This document shows positions 31,821 through 40,686 of a stretch of 47,796 nucleotides of DNA, piece by piece (within the stretch, counting starts at the first letter, position 1; each line of letters opens with the position of its first letter). The position numbers were made by a program, and so were the translations under genes. The DNA is from Jiangella rhizosphaerae (lineage in GTDB: Bacteria > Actinomycetota > Actinomycetes > Jiangellales > Jiangellaceae), in assembly GCF_003579925.1 (NCBI RefSeq), contig NZ_QUAL01000042.1, positions 1 through 47,796 of the forward strand. Reading direction: 5' to 3'. The notes beneath the pieces are model-generated. The model had not been told where the DNA came from. It worked only from the letters and a program-made list of their open reading frames with translations, and ran no database searches.

Positions 31821-31955
31821 CCCCGTCCCCCTGATAGCTGCCCGTTCTTGGCCGCGCAGCCGCGGGTCAAGTCCGCCCCTTCGTCGCGAAGCGACTCCAT
31901 GGCGGACTTGAGGCGCGGTTGCGCGGCAAGAGAATGGGGCAGCAGGGGGACGGGG
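31821..31955. repeat. Large imperfect hairpin repeat, unit 2 (inverted copy)
   Basis: The ends CCCCGTCCCCCTG (31821-31833) and CAGGGGGACGGGG (31943-31955) are perfect 13-bp inverted repeats. The arms carry TTGGCCGCG and GGTCAAGTCCGCC against GGCGGACTTGAGGC and CGCGGCAAGAGAATGGGGCAG, around a loop containing TCGTCGCGAAGCGA. It is the reverse-orientation relative of 31437-31566. Confidence 0.8.
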
Positions 31956-31983
31956 AGCCAAGGCCAACGTCGCCCAACGCAAC

Positions 31984-32025
31984 GGCGCCCGCCGAGATGG
32001 ACCGTGGGGTCCACCGGCGGGCGCC
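31984..32025 (-). terminator. Terminator of the trxB-trxA operon
   Basis: GGCGCCCGCCG (31984-31994) pairs perfectly with CGGCGGGCGCC (32015-32025); inside, TGGACC (31998-32003) pairs with GGTCCA (32008-32013) around a GTGG loop. It is a very stable hairpin 42 bases past the trxA stop. Confidence 0.75.
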
Positions 32026-32067
32026 GGGTGCGGCCGTTGCGCGGGCCGTCTGGTGGCCGCGAGGGCG

Positions 32068-32391
32068 TCAGTTCACGTAGTCGGCGAGGTCGTTGAGCAG
32101 AGCGGCCTTCGGCTTGGCGCCGACGATCTGCTTGACGACCTGGCCGCCGGAGTAGACGTTCAGCGCCGGGATCGAGGTGATGCGGTAGCTGGCCGCGATC
32201 TCGGGGTTCTCGTCGACGTTGAGCTTGACGATCTCGAGCTTGTCCTGCGCGGCGGCGATCTCCTCGAGGACGGGGGCGATCATGCGGCACGGCCCGCACC
32301 ACTCGGCCCAGAAGTCGACGAGGACGGGCTTGTCGCTCTGGAGCACCTTCTCGTCGAAGTCGGCGCTGGTGACGTGCTGGATGTTGCCCAT
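32068..32391 (-). CDS. trxA: Thioredoxin
   Basis: A 107-residue protein of normal length for the family, with the active site WCGPC (FWAEWCGPCRM, about residues 28-38) and the cis-proline loop SIPALNVY. It reduces disulfides of cytoplasmic proteins, using electrons from the thioredoxin reductase encoded directly upstream. AAGGAG precedes the ATG at 32391. The gene is the last of the core operon and is followed by a strong hairpin. In M. tuberculosis the orthologous position is Rv3914 (trxC). Confidence 0.96.
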   Translation of the reverse strand: MGNIQHVTSADFDEKVLQSDKPVLVDFWAEWCGPCRMIAPVLEEIAAAQDKLEIVKLNVDENPEIAASYRITSIPALNVYSGGQVVKQIVGAKPKAALLNDLADYVN

Positions 32392-32437
32392 GGGGACTCC
32401 TTGATGGTGGGCGTTTCTCTGGTGACGGAGCTCGGTG

Positions 32438-33409
32438 TCAGCGGACGGCGAGCTCGGGCTTGGCGGCGTGGTCGGCGGCCTCGATGTCGGCGAGGTATCG
32501 CTCGGCGTCGAGGGCGGCCTGGCAACCGGTGCCGGCCGCGGTGATGGCCTGGCGGTAGATGTGGTCGACGACGTCGCCGGCGGCGAACACGCCGGGCAGT
32601 TCCGTCTTCGTGGTGGGCGCGTCGACCAGCACGTAGCCCTCGTCGTCGAGCCGGAGCTGACCCTTGAACAGCTCGGAGCGGGGGTCGTGGCCGATGGCGA
32701 TGAACAGGCCGGTGACCGCGAGCTCACGCTCGGCACCGGTGACGGTGTCGCGCAGCCGCAGACCGCTCACCTTCTCGTCGCCGAGGACGTCGACCACCTC
32801 GGTGTTCCACACGAACTCGATCTTGTCGTTGGCGAAGGCCCGCTCCTGCATGACCTTCGACGCGCGCAGGGAGTCGCGACGGTGGATGAGGTAGACCTTC
32901 CGCGCGAACCGCGTGAGGAACGTCGCCTCCTCCATGGCGGAGTCGCCACCGCCGACGACGGCGATGTCCTGGTCGCGGAAGAAGAACCCGTCGCACGTGG
33001 CACACCACGAGACGCCGTGTCCGGACAGCCGCTTCTCGTTCACCAGGCCGAGCTCGCGGTAGCGCGAGCCGGTGGCGACGATGACGGCACGGGCGCGGTG
33101 GACGTTGCCCTCGCTGTCGGTGACCGACTTCACCGTGCCGGTGAGGTCGGCCTCGACGACGTCGCGAGTGAGGATCTGCGCACCGAACCGCTCGGCCTGC
33201 GCGCGCATCTCCTCCATCAGGGCCGGGCCCATGATGCCGTCGCGGAAGCCGGGATAGTTCTCGACCTCGGTGGTGTTCATGAGCGCGCCGCCCCAGCTGA
33301 CCTCGCCCTCGATCAGCAGCGGTTCGAGACGCGCCCGGGCAGCGTACACAGCGGCCGTGTAGCCGGCCGGCCCGGAACCGATGATGATCAGGTCACGGAT
33401 GTCTGTCAC
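32438..33409 (-). CDS. trxB: Thioredoxin reductase (NADPH)
   Basis: A 323-residue flavoprotein: FAD-binding [13 protein letters not shown] at the N-terminus, the redox-active CATC ([10 protein letters not shown]), the NADPH-binding [12 protein letters not shown] with HRRDSLRAS, and the FAD-binding [13 protein letters not shown] near the end. It transfers electrons from NADPH to thioredoxin. The start chosen is GTG at 33409 (protein begins [10 protein letters not shown]) because GGAAGG lies about 9 bases upstream and reductases normally begin close to the IIIGSG motif. An ATG at 33442 is the alternative, adding 11 residues. The gene lies 46 bases before trxA. Confidence 0.95.
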   Translation of the reverse strand: MTDIRDLIIIGSGPAGYTAAVYAARARLEPLLIEGEVSWGGALMNTTEVENYPGFRDGIMGPALMEEMRAQAERFGAQILTRDVVEADLTGTVKSVTDSEGNVHRARAVIVATGSRYRELGLVNEKRLSGHGVSWCATCDGFFFRDQDIAVVGGGDSAMEEATFLTRFARKVYLIHRRDSLRASKVMQERAFANDKIEFVWNTEVVDVLGDEKVSGLRLRDTVTGAERELAVTGLFIAIGHDPRSELFKGQLRLDDEGYVLVDAPTTKTELPGVFAAGDVVDHIYRQAITAAGTGCQAALDAERYLADIEAADHAAKPELAVR

Positions 33410-33486
33410 GCCTGTGCCTTCCGTAGCGTCGCGTTGGTTCATCTGCCCCAACGGATCCTAGGCGGTCGGCATTCCCGGCGGGTGGT

Positions 33487-34329
33487 TCACTCGCCCTTCG
33501 GCACGTCGACCGGCGGGACGAGCTGCCCGACGTCGACGGAATTGCAGGTGTCGATCAGCCAGGCCTGGTACGTAGTACCGGCGTCGAGGACGACGACGAC
33601 GCCTGCGAAGTCCCGTGCGGAGCCGACCAGCTCCAGCCCCTGCTGCTCGGCGAGATTCTCGCCACAGCTGCTGATGACATTCGAGCGCATCCTGATGATG
33701 TCCTGCGCGCTCGCCGTCAGTTCCGCGGGGTCGACGTCGACATCCTCTTCCGGCTGTCCCTGCGCGACCTGGGGTGTGTCGCTCGGTGTGGGGGTGCCCG
33801 TGACAGTGCTCGGAGGGCCGACCCGGGAACCGGTGGGAGGCGAGTCGAACGCGGACGCGGGCTCGCCGGCACCTGCGACAGCGGCGTCCTCGGCGGCGGA
33901 GCCGCTGTCGTCCGAGCCACCGTTACCGCCGCCGACGGCGACGTAGCCGGCCAGGCCGAGAACGGCGACGCTCGCGGCGGCGGCCAGGCCCTGGGGCAGC
34001 CGGCGCCGGAACCACGCCACCGTGCCGCTGTCACCGCCGGCCTGCGCCGGTTCGGCGTCACCACCACCAACACCGCCCGCCGGCGTGCCGGACGATCGCT
34101 CGGCCGCGAGCGCATGCGAGATCCGCGCGGCGACGAACTCGGGGATCGGCCGCTCGGCCGGCAGCGCCCGCAACGCGACGGTGACCTGGGCCAGCTCGTC
34201 GAGCGTTCCCTGGCAGGTGAGGCACTGGTCGACGTGGGCCTGGACCTCGCGCGCGCGGGCGTCGTCGAGGACGCCTTCGGCGAGGCCGGCCAGCTCGTGG
34301 GTAGGCGGATGGGCCTCGGCAGCGCTCAC
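33487..34329 (-). CDS. Membrane-bound zinc-finger-type anti-sigma factor of SigM
   Basis: A 280-residue protein. The N-terminal anti-sigma domain has HVDQCLTC (about residues 32-39), the HxxxCxxC part of a ZAS motif. A single membrane helix lies near 115-135, and a Pro/Thr/Ser-rich linker and a C-terminal external domain follow. It should hold the ECF sigma factor inactive at the membrane. The GTG start overlaps the sigma gene stop (GTGA) and has GGGAGGTG upstream, giving the usual coupled sigma/anti-sigma pair. The M. tuberculosis equivalent is Rv3912 (rsmA). Confidence 0.88.
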   Translation of the reverse strand: MSAAEAHPPTHELAGLAEGVLDDARAREVQAHVDQCLTCQGTLDELAQVTVALRALPAERPIPEFVAARISHALAAERSSGTPAGGVGGGDAEPAQAGGDSGTVAWFRRRLPQGLAAAASVAVLGLAGYVAVGGGNGGSDDSGSAAEDAAVAGAGEPASAFDSPPTGSRVGPPSTVTGTPTPSDTPQVAQGQPEEDVDVDPAELTASAQDIIRMRSNVISSCGENLAEQQGLELVGSARDFAGVVVVLDAGTTYQAWLIDTCNSVDVGQLVPPVDVPKGE

Positions 34330-34991
34330 CGATGCTCACCTCCCGTTCCACGCGACGTCCCAGATGGGACGTCGCCACCGGCGCCTTGGTTCCCCGTCGG
34401 GTTGCCCGTGGTGCTCAACCGGCCGGGGGCCAGCAGCGGCACCAGCTTGGCTCGGGCACGGGCACAGCGGCTCTTGACGGTACCGACCGGCAGGCCGAGC
34501 AGCTCGGCGGCCTCGGCGACCGGGAAGCCCTCGACGTCGACGAGGATCAGCGGCAGGCGCTGGTCGGCCGGCAGGGAGGCGAGTGCCTGCTCGAGGTCGA
34601 CCCGCAGGGCGGTCCGCTCGGCGGGGTCGCTGGAGGGCTCGGTGGCCGGCGCGACGCCGGGGATCTCGGTGCCGTCGAAGGCGACGGGGTCGGCGGGTCG
34701 GGCGGCGGCGTGCCGGACGCGGTCGAGGCAGGCGTTGACGACGATGCGGTGCAGCCACGTGGTGACCGCGGACTCGGACCGGAACGACGCGGCCCGCCGG
34801 AAGGCGTTGATCATGGCGTCCTGCAGGGCGTCGGCGGCGTCGTGCGGGTCGCCGAGGGTGCGCAGCGCGACCGCCCACATGCGGTCCTGGTGGCGCTTGA
34901 CCAGCTCTCCGAAGGCGTCGGGATCACCGTCGACGTGCTGGCGCAGGAGCTCCTCGTCGGGCACCCGGGGACCGGGCGCGGACTGCGTCAC
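34326..34991 (-). CDS. sigM: ECF RNA polymerase sigma factor, SigM type
   Basis: A 221-residue protein with sigma region 2 (about residues 14-85: DPDAFGELVKRHQDRMWAVA, DPHDAADALQDAM, TTWLHRIVVNACLDRVR) and region 4 (about 130-190: ASLPADQRLPLILVDVEGF, then EAAELLGLPVGTVKSRCARAR). It directs transcription of envelope-related genes in related actinobacteria. The GTG start at 34991 overlaps the murJ stop (GTGA). Gene order murJ-sigM-antisigma-trxB-trxA is that of M. tuberculosis. It is an alternative candidate for recognising the shared promoter-like boxes in the accessory half. Confidence 0.93.
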   Translation of the reverse strand: MTQSAPGPRVPDEELLRQHVDGDPDAFGELVKRHQDRMWAVALRTLGDPHDAADALQDAMINAFRRAASFRSESAVTTWLHRIVVNACLDRVRHAAARPADPVAFDGTEIPGVAPATEPSSDPAERTALRVDLEQALASLPADQRLPLILVDVEGFPVAEAAELLGLPVGTVKSRCARARAKLVPLLAPGRLSTTGNPTGNQGAGGDVPSGTSRGTGGEHR

Positions 34992-37900
34992 CCGAGCACC
35001 TCCGCTTCGGCTATTCCGCTCCGGTAGTTGCCGTCATCGGCAAGGGGCAACTGAGTGAACCACACGAGGAGGTACCGAGTGGTCACCGCCTCGTCAAGTG
35101 TGCGCGTGACATTCTGCTCAGCGTCCTCGACGGTGTCGACGGCGGTCCAGCCGTCGAGATCGGCCGGCGCCTGAGTGGCGTCCTCGGGCGCGACCCGCAG
35201 CTCGACGGTGGCGCCGGCGTTGATCAGCGCCAGCCGCACCTCGCGCACCGGCACCGCCTGCCCGAGGTCGAGGTAGACGCCGACGCCGGCCTTCTGGTCC
35301 TCGAGGGGGTCGTAGTAGTTGACGGTGGTCCACGTGGTCTCGGGGTCGCCGTCGACGACGTTGCCGACGTCGCTGGAGTTCTCTTCGTCGTTGCCGGCGG
35401 GGTCGTAGTCGGTCGCGGCGGCGACGGCGATGGCGGTCGGCTCCGCGGCCGGGGTCTCCTCGGCCGGCGTCGTGCCGGTGACGCCGGGCGCGGACGCCGA
35501 CGGGGACTCGTCGTCGCCGGCGTCGTCGATGGCGCCGAGCAGCAGTTGCAGCCCGACCAGCGTGGCGCCGACCAGCAGCAGCATGGCCGCCATGACGCCG
35601 AGCAGGCGGGCCGTGCGGCCGGACTTGCGCCGCTCGCGCAGCTGCTCGACCCGGCTGGGTGGCGGCGGGCCGGGCTCGTCGAGCAGCGCGGGCGGCGCCG
35701 CCACGACGGCTTCGTCGGCGACGACGGCGCGGTGGTGGTGCCGCGAGCCGTTGGCCAGCTCGGTCGCGATCTCCAGCGGAGTGACCAGCGGCGTCGCGTG
35801 GTGCCGGCGGGCGTGCCCGATGGCGCGGTCGGTGACGGCGTCGAGCAGCCGCGGCACGCCGGGCCGGACCTGACGGGGCGACGCCAGCCGGCCGTCGATG
35901 AGCGGCGCGGGCGGCAGTCCGCCGGGCGTGCCGACGGGCCAGCGCGCGGTCAGCGCAGCGTAAAGCACGCCGCCGATGCCGATGGCGTCGAGCTCCGCGG
36001 CGCTCGGGTTCGACGGGTCCGTCGGCGCGCACGGCGTCTGGGCCGGCCCGCGCAGGGCGTACTCCGTCTCGAGCCCGGCGATCTTCACCGAGCCGTCGGC
36101 GGTGACGAACACCAGCGTGGGGTCGAGGTGCCGGTGCGCGAGTCCTTGGGCGTGCGCCGTGGCCATGGCCTCGGCGACCTCGCGCCCGACGGCGGCGGCC
36201 TGCTCCGGGTGGAACGCGCCGGCGTGCGCCAGCAGCGCGGCCAGGCTCTGCCCGGGCGTCCACTCGCGCACGACGTAGGCGACGTCGTCGCTGCCGACGT
36301 CGAGGATGCGCAGGAACCGAGGGTCGGAGACGGTGGACGACACGCGTGCCGCCGTGGCGAAACCCGGCGCCCGGGGGTCGTCCAACGCGACCGCCTGGAC
36401 GAACACGGCTCGCCGCAGGACGTCGTCGACCGCCTGCCACGACTGGATGCCGTCGGCGTCCTCGAGCAGCCGCTCGAACCGGTAGCGGCCGGCGACCGTG
36501 CGCCGCTGCCCCGGAACCAGGCCCCGGGAGCCGGACGGCGGCTCCTGCGGCGCTCCCGGCCTCGTGCCGGGCAGCGGCTGGACCACCCGCGCGGTCTCGC
36601 GGGCGGCGTCGAGACCGACCGCGCCGCCCACGCCCGCGCGGTCGCGGTAGCCGCCGGCATGGGTGTCGAAGAAGCTCGGCACGCCGGGCAGCGTCTCGTC
36701 GAGAAAGAACTCCGACGTCATGTCGGGGTCGACCGGACGACGGAAGATGCTGAGCGTGCCGGTTTCGACCGGGATGTGGTACTCGGCGGTGTCCTCGAGC
36801 AGGTCGCCGGGGTCGACGGCGGGAGCCGTGCGGCCGCCGCCGCGCAGCCGCGCCAGCACCATCGTCACGGCACTGCGGACCTCGGCCACCCGGAAGGCGT
36901 AGGCCAGGCCGACGAACGTCGCCACGCCCACGGTCCCGCCGATGACCAGCTCGAGCGCCCGGGCGAGCAGCGACGGCAGCGCGTCGCCGACCCCCAGGCC
37001 GGTCCAGCCCCGCCACACCAGCCATGCCAGGCCGGCCGCGACGGCGGAGTGGATCAGCAGCCGGACGACGTGCTGGACGAGCCGGCCGCCGCCGAGAGAG
37101 CCGATGCGCTGCTGCAGCCGGACGGCGCCCACGCTCGCGCCGACGAGGTACGCGACGCTGTAGCCGCCGGCCAGCGCCATGGTGACGTACTGGTCGCCCG
37201 GTGAGAAGATGGCGACGCCGACGGCGCCGACCATGATCACCGCGGACACCCAGATCTGCGTGTAGAACGGCGTCTTGGTGTCCTGCAGCGCGTAGAAGCC
37301 GCGCAGCACGAGGTAGTGCACGGTGAACGCGACCAGCCCCGGCATCAGCACGATCAGCGTCATCGCCAGCCGGCCGGTCTGGCCGCCGGCCGACCCGTAG
37401 TCGAAGATCATCGCGGTCAGCGGGAACGCCAGCGCCGCCATCAGCGCGCCCAGCGGGATGATCACCGCCAGGCACATGCGCAGCGCCGAGACCAGCTTCT
37501 CGCGGACCTCGTCGAGGTGGCCGTCGGAGGCGAGATCGGACAGCCGCGGCAGCAGCGCCGTCGCCAGCGACACCGTGATGATGGAGTGCGGCACCATCAT
37601 GATCAGCATCGCGTTCGCGTACACCGAGTAGCCGGCGCCGGCGTCGCCGGCGCTCACGCTGCTCGCCCCGGACGCGACCTTCACGACCACCAGGTACGCG
37701 AGCTGGTTGACCACGACGAACGCGACGGTCCACAAGCCCAGCCGCACCGACTCGCCGAGCCCCTGGCCGCGCCAGTCGGTGCGGAACCGCAGCGAGAACC
37801 CCGTCTTGCGCAGGACCGGGATCAGGATGACGGCCTGGGCCACCACGCCGAGCGTGGACCCGAGCCCCAGGAGCAGCGTCTGCGTGGTGGTGAACGGCTC

Positions 37901-38500
37901 GAACCCCTGGGTGCCGTAGACGAAGAGGAAGACGCCGAACACCGCGATCGAGACGACGTTGTTGAGGATCGGCGACCACATCATCGGGCCGAACCGGCCC
38001 TTGGCGTTGAGCATCTGGCCGATGAGCACGTACAGCCCGTAGAAGAAGATCTGCGGCAGGCAGAACCGGGCGAACATGACCATGTTGTCGAAGTACGGCC
38101 GCATGTCCGGCTGCAGGAAGCGGTCGTCGACGATCAGCTGCATCAGCCAGGGCGCGGCCAGCACGGCGATCGCCGTCGCGAGCGCCAGCACCGTGACGGC
38201 GAGGCTGAACAGCCGCTGCGAGAACGCCTGGCCGCCGTCGGCGTCGTTCTTGATGGCCCGGACCAGCACCGGGACGAGGACGGAGTTGAGCACGCCGCCG
38301 CCGACCAGGATGTAGATCATGTTCGGCAGCACGTTCGGCACGTTGAACACGTCGGCCGTGGCCGCGGTCAGGCCGATGGCGGCCGCGATGACGGCCGCGC
38401 GCGCGAAGCCGGTGAGCCGCGAGACCACGGTCCCGGCGGCCATGATGGCGCTGGAGCCCAGCAGCCCGGAGCTGCGGGGCGGCTCTTGCGTGGCCGTCAC
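34988..38500 (-). CDS. murJ: Lipid II flippase MurJ with C-terminal pseudokinase and extracellular domain
   Basis: A 1170-residue protein. Residues 1-550 are the MurJ/MviN transporter with about 14 helices, which flips lipid II for peptidoglycan synthesis. After a linker, residues about 660-890 form a protein-kinase fold without catalytic residues: HRHLDPTLVF stands where HRDxKxxN would be, and IAGLE where DFG would be. A membrane helix near 950-975 and an external discoidin-like domain follow. This matches the 1184-residue M. tuberculosis MviN (Rv3910), where PknB phosphorylates the pseudokinase and FhaA binds it. The start is GTG at 38500, overlapping the upstream stop. Confidence 0.93.
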   Translation of the reverse strand: MTATQEPPRSSGLLGSSAIMAAGTVVSRLTGFARAAVIAAAIGLTAATADVFNVPNVLPNMIYILVGGGVLNSVLVPVLVRAIKNDADGGQAFSQRLFSLAVTVLALATAIAVLAAPWLMQLIVDDRFLQPDMRPYFDNMVMFARFCLPQIFFYGLYVLIGQMLNAKGRFGPMMWSPILNNVVSIAVFGVFLFVYGTQGFEPFTTTQTLLLGLGSTLGVVAQAVILIPVLRKTGFSLRFRTDWRGQGLGESVRLGLWTVAFVVVNQLAYLVVVKVASGASSVSAGDAGAGYSVYANAMLIMMVPHSIITVSLATALLPRLSDLASDGHLDEVREKLVSALRMCLAVIIPLGALMAALAFPLTAMIFDYGSAGGQTGRLAMTLIVLMPGLVAFTVHYLVLRGFYALQDTKTPFYTQIWVSAVIMVGAVGVAIFSPGDQYVTMALAGGYSVAYLVGASVGAVRLQQRIGSLGGGRLVQHVVRLLIHSAVAAGLAWLVWRGWTGLGVGDALPSLLARALELVIGGTVGVATFVGLAYAFRVAEVRSAVTMVLARLRGGGRTAPAVDPGDLLEDTAEYHIPVETGTLSIFRRPVDPDMTSEFFLDETLPGVPSFFDTHAGGYRDRAGVGGAVGLDAARETARVVQPLPGTRPGAPQEPPSGSRGLVPGQRRTVAGRYRFERLLEDADGIQSWQAVDDVLRRAVFVQAVALDDPRAPGFATAARVSSTVSDPRFLRILDVGSDDVAYVVREWTPGQSLAALLAHAGAFHPEQAAAVGREVAEAMATAHAQGLAHRHLDPTLVFVTADGSVKIAGLETEYALRGPAQTPCAPTDPSNPSAAELDAIGIGGVLYAALTARWPVGTPGGLPPAPLIDGRLASPRQVRPGVPRLLDAVTDRAIGHARRHHATPLVTPLEIATELANGSRHHHRAVVADEAVVAAPPALLDEPGPPPPSRVEQLRERRKSGRTARLLGVMAAMLLLVGATLVGLQLLLGAIDDAGDDESPSASAPGVTGTTPAEETPAAEPTAIAVAAATDYDPAGNDEENSSDVGNVVDGDPETTWTTVNYYDPLEDQKAGVGVYLDLGQAVPVREVRLALINAGATVELRVAPEDATQAPADLDGWTAVDTVEDAEQNVTRTLDEAVTTRYLLVWFTQLPLADDGNYRSGIAEAEVLG

Positions 38501-40686
38501 CGTGCCGCCTCCTGGGTGGGCCTCGCCTCCGCGGGGAGCTCGTCGAGGACGCTCCCGGCCGTGGGCGCGGGGGGCTCGGGGGAGCGGCGACGGCGCCGGC
38601 GGCGCGGCCGGCGGTTGCGCAGCGTCCGGCGGAGGATCGCACCGAGGAACAGCGCGCCGGCGCCGCCGACGATGACCCAGCCGATGGTGCCGTACTCCGT
38701 GGCGTTGACGACGGTGGCCACCGGCTGGCCGATGGGCCGGCCGTCGTCGGTGGTCAGCTGCACCTCGATGGGCACCCGGCCGTTCGCGGCGGCCTGGGCG
38801 GTGACCTCGACCAGCTTCTGCTCGCCCGGCGCCATCTCCTGCGTCTCGACCTCGGAGACGCGCAGCCGGTCGGGGTTCTCCGACTGCACCTCGAGGCGGA
38901 CGTTGACCGCCGCGTCCAGCTCGTTGGTGACGGTGAGCGGGAAGGAACCGGTCCGGCTGGACAGCGTGACCGACTCGGGCACGTTGATGCTGACCTGCCG
39001 GAGGCGACGGGTGAGGCCGTCGGTGATCCCCCGGGCGTAGGAGACGCCCGTGTCGGGGTCGTCGCGCCAGCCGGTGGAGGCCGAACGCAGGGTGGCCAGA
39101 TCGAGCGCTGTGGTCACGTCCTCGGGGTCGGCCAGCAGCGTGGAGTACTGGGTGGCGTCGTCGCGCAGTGCGGCCGTGGCGGCGATGTTGGCTTCGGGCA
39201 GGAAGGTCGTGCCCTCCGTCGGCGCCGGCGAAACCTCCGGGGCGTCGCCGGCGTCGATGCGCTCGGAGAGGCCGACCGGCTCGATCCACGTGGTGGACGT
39301 CAGCACGCCGACCAGGCTCTGCGGGATCGGGTCGGCCGGGCGCCAGCGCACCGGCGGCGCGGCGACCAGGAGCGGCGGCTCAGCGTCGTCGTCGGCGGCG
39401 TCGAGCGCCACCATGGCGGTCTCGGCGATCCAGCGCTGCTGGAGGTCGACGGCGCCGGCGTCAGGGTTGACGCCGTCGCGCACGGCGTCGGCGATGGCCG
39501 AGCTCAACCCGGTGTCGGCCGCGACGACGCGCATCGTGTGGTCACCGGCGGTGATCTGGCCGAGTGCGCCGCCGTCGGCGTCGCCGTCGTCGTCCGCGGG
39601 CCCGACGGCACCCGACGGCACGACGACGGTGCGTGCGCCCGCCTCGGCGAGCGTCGTCACGACCTCGTCGGTGAAGGAGCCGCCGTCGAGCCAGGCGGCC
39701 CCCGGCGTCGCCGGCAGCTCGTCGGCGGCGGCGTCGGCGGCCGCCAGCGACCGCTGGGTCAGCTCGGCGGCCAGCGACGGGTCGTGCTGCTGGAGCGCGC
39801 CGGCGTCGGGTAGCGCGTAGGGCAGCATCCAGACGTCGCGGTCCTGGGCGATGTCGTCGAACTGCTGCTGCCACGCCAGCGCGGCGTCGGTGTTCGCCTG
39901 TGTGCCGTCGATGGCGCCGTCGGGCGACGTGACCTGGTAGCCGCCGGCCATGGTGTCGACGGTGTCGAGCAGATCGGGGTCGACGGCCCAGGTGACCGGC
40001 GCCTCGGCGCCGGCCTCGAGCAGGGACGACAACGGCTCGTCGGCGCCGAGGTCCTCGGCCAGCCGCTCGTCGCTCAGCGTGCCGTCGGGCAGCAGCGACG
40101 GCTGGGCCGCGAGCGGCCAGAGGAGGGCTACAGGCACCGTCGGCAGCTCATCCGGGTTCCTGATCCAGGGCACCACGGTCCGCGAGGTGGTGAGGCGGTC
40201 GCGGTCGCCGCCGGCGGGCGTCGCGAGGATGTCGACCCCGACGACGTAGACGCCGGAGGCGTCGAAGCCGAGCTGCTCGTTGGTGATCGTGACGGTGAAC
40301 GTCTCGGCCTGGCCGGGATCGAGGGTGTCGGCGACGTCGTCGAAGCCCTCACCGGGCCGGGACCCCCAGTAGAGCTCCTCGTTGACGCCGATCTCGCGGA
40401 TCTCGGACCGCGACTCGACCCGGTTGCCGCTGAGCCGGACCAGCGCCCGCACCTCCTCGAGCGGGACGTCGCCGGAGTTCCGGACCGTGCCGGTGAGCGT
40501 CAGGCCGTCGGAGTCGGGCGTGAGGACGCCGGGCGTGACGCCGCTCAGCGTGCTCTCGGCGCTGAACTCCGCGGTGCTGGGCGCGGTCTCGTCGGCCGCG
40601 GCGGTGCCCGGCGCCAGCAGCCCGACGGCGAGGACGGCGGCGGGAGCGCAGACGGCGGCGAGGGCTCGGAGGCCGGCGGGCCTCAT
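38497..40686 (-). CDS. DUF6049-family membrane-anchored protein (Rv3909-like)
   Basis: A 729-residue protein with a signal peptide (about residues 1-31, ending AAADE), a large extracytoplasmic region of beta-rich domains (TLTGTVRNSGDVPLEEVRA, later FPLTVTNELDAAVNVRLEV) and one membrane helix near 665-690 followed by an arginine-rich tail. It sits between the Nudix gene and murJ exactly as Rv3909 does in M. tuberculosis. Function is unknown; coupling to murJ (GTGA overlap) suggests a role at the cell wall. The ATG overlaps the Nudix stop. Confidence 0.85.
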   Translation of the reverse strand: MRPAGLRALAAVCAPAAVLAVGLLAPGTAAADETAPSTAEFSAESTLSGVTPGVLTPDSDGLTLTGTVRNSGDVPLEEVRALVRLSGNRVESRSEIREIGVNEELYWGSRPGEGFDDVADTLDPGQAETFTVTITNEQLGFDASGVYVVGVDILATPAGGDRDRLTTSRTVVPWIRNPDELPTVPVALLWPLAAQPSLLPDGTLSDERLAEDLGADEPLSSLLEAGAEAPVTWAVDPDLLDTVDTMAGGYQVTSPDGAIDGTQANTDAALAWQQQFDDIAQDRDVWMLPYALPDAGALQQHDPSLAAELTQRSLAAADAAADELPATPGAAWLDGGSFTDEVVTTLAEAGARTVVVPSGAVGPADDDGDADGGALGQITAGDHTMRVVAADTGLSSAIADAVRDGVNPDAGAVDLQQRWIAETAMVALDAADDDAEPPLLVAAPPVRWRPADPIPQSLVGVLTSTTWIEPVGLSERIDAGDAPEVSPAPTEGTTFLPEANIAATAALRDDATQYSTLLADPEDVTTALDLATLRSASTGWRDDPDTGVSYARGITDGLTRRLRQVSINVPESVTLSSRTGSFPLTVTNELDAAVNVRLEVQSENPDRLRVSEVETQEMAPGEQKLVEVTAQAAANGRVPIEVQLTTDDGRPIGQPVATVVNATEYGTIGWVIVGGAGALFLGAILRRTLRNRRPRRRRRRRSPEPPAPTAGSVLDELPAEARPTQEAAR

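Noticed and set aside
31437-31955. The repeat-rich gap as a CRISPR array
   Set aside because: The units are long palindromes in opposite orientation, not short direct repeats with unique spacers, and there are no cas genes.
31604-32302. Open frame on the minus strand across the repeat gap and trxA
   Set aside because: It overlaps trxA in another frame and then reads through the hairpin repeat; composition is low-complexity with no start signal.
34988-36500. Pseudokinase fused to MurJ as a novel architecture
   Set aside because: The same flippase-pseudokinase-external domain protein is known from M. tuberculosis (Rv3910), in the same gene order.
34988-39289. A single 1433-residue reading frame through murJ and part of the upstream gene
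   Set aside because: The first 263 residues are low-complexity and lie over the DUF6049 gene in another frame. The true start is the GTG at 38500, which overlaps that gene's stop and gives the known MviN length.
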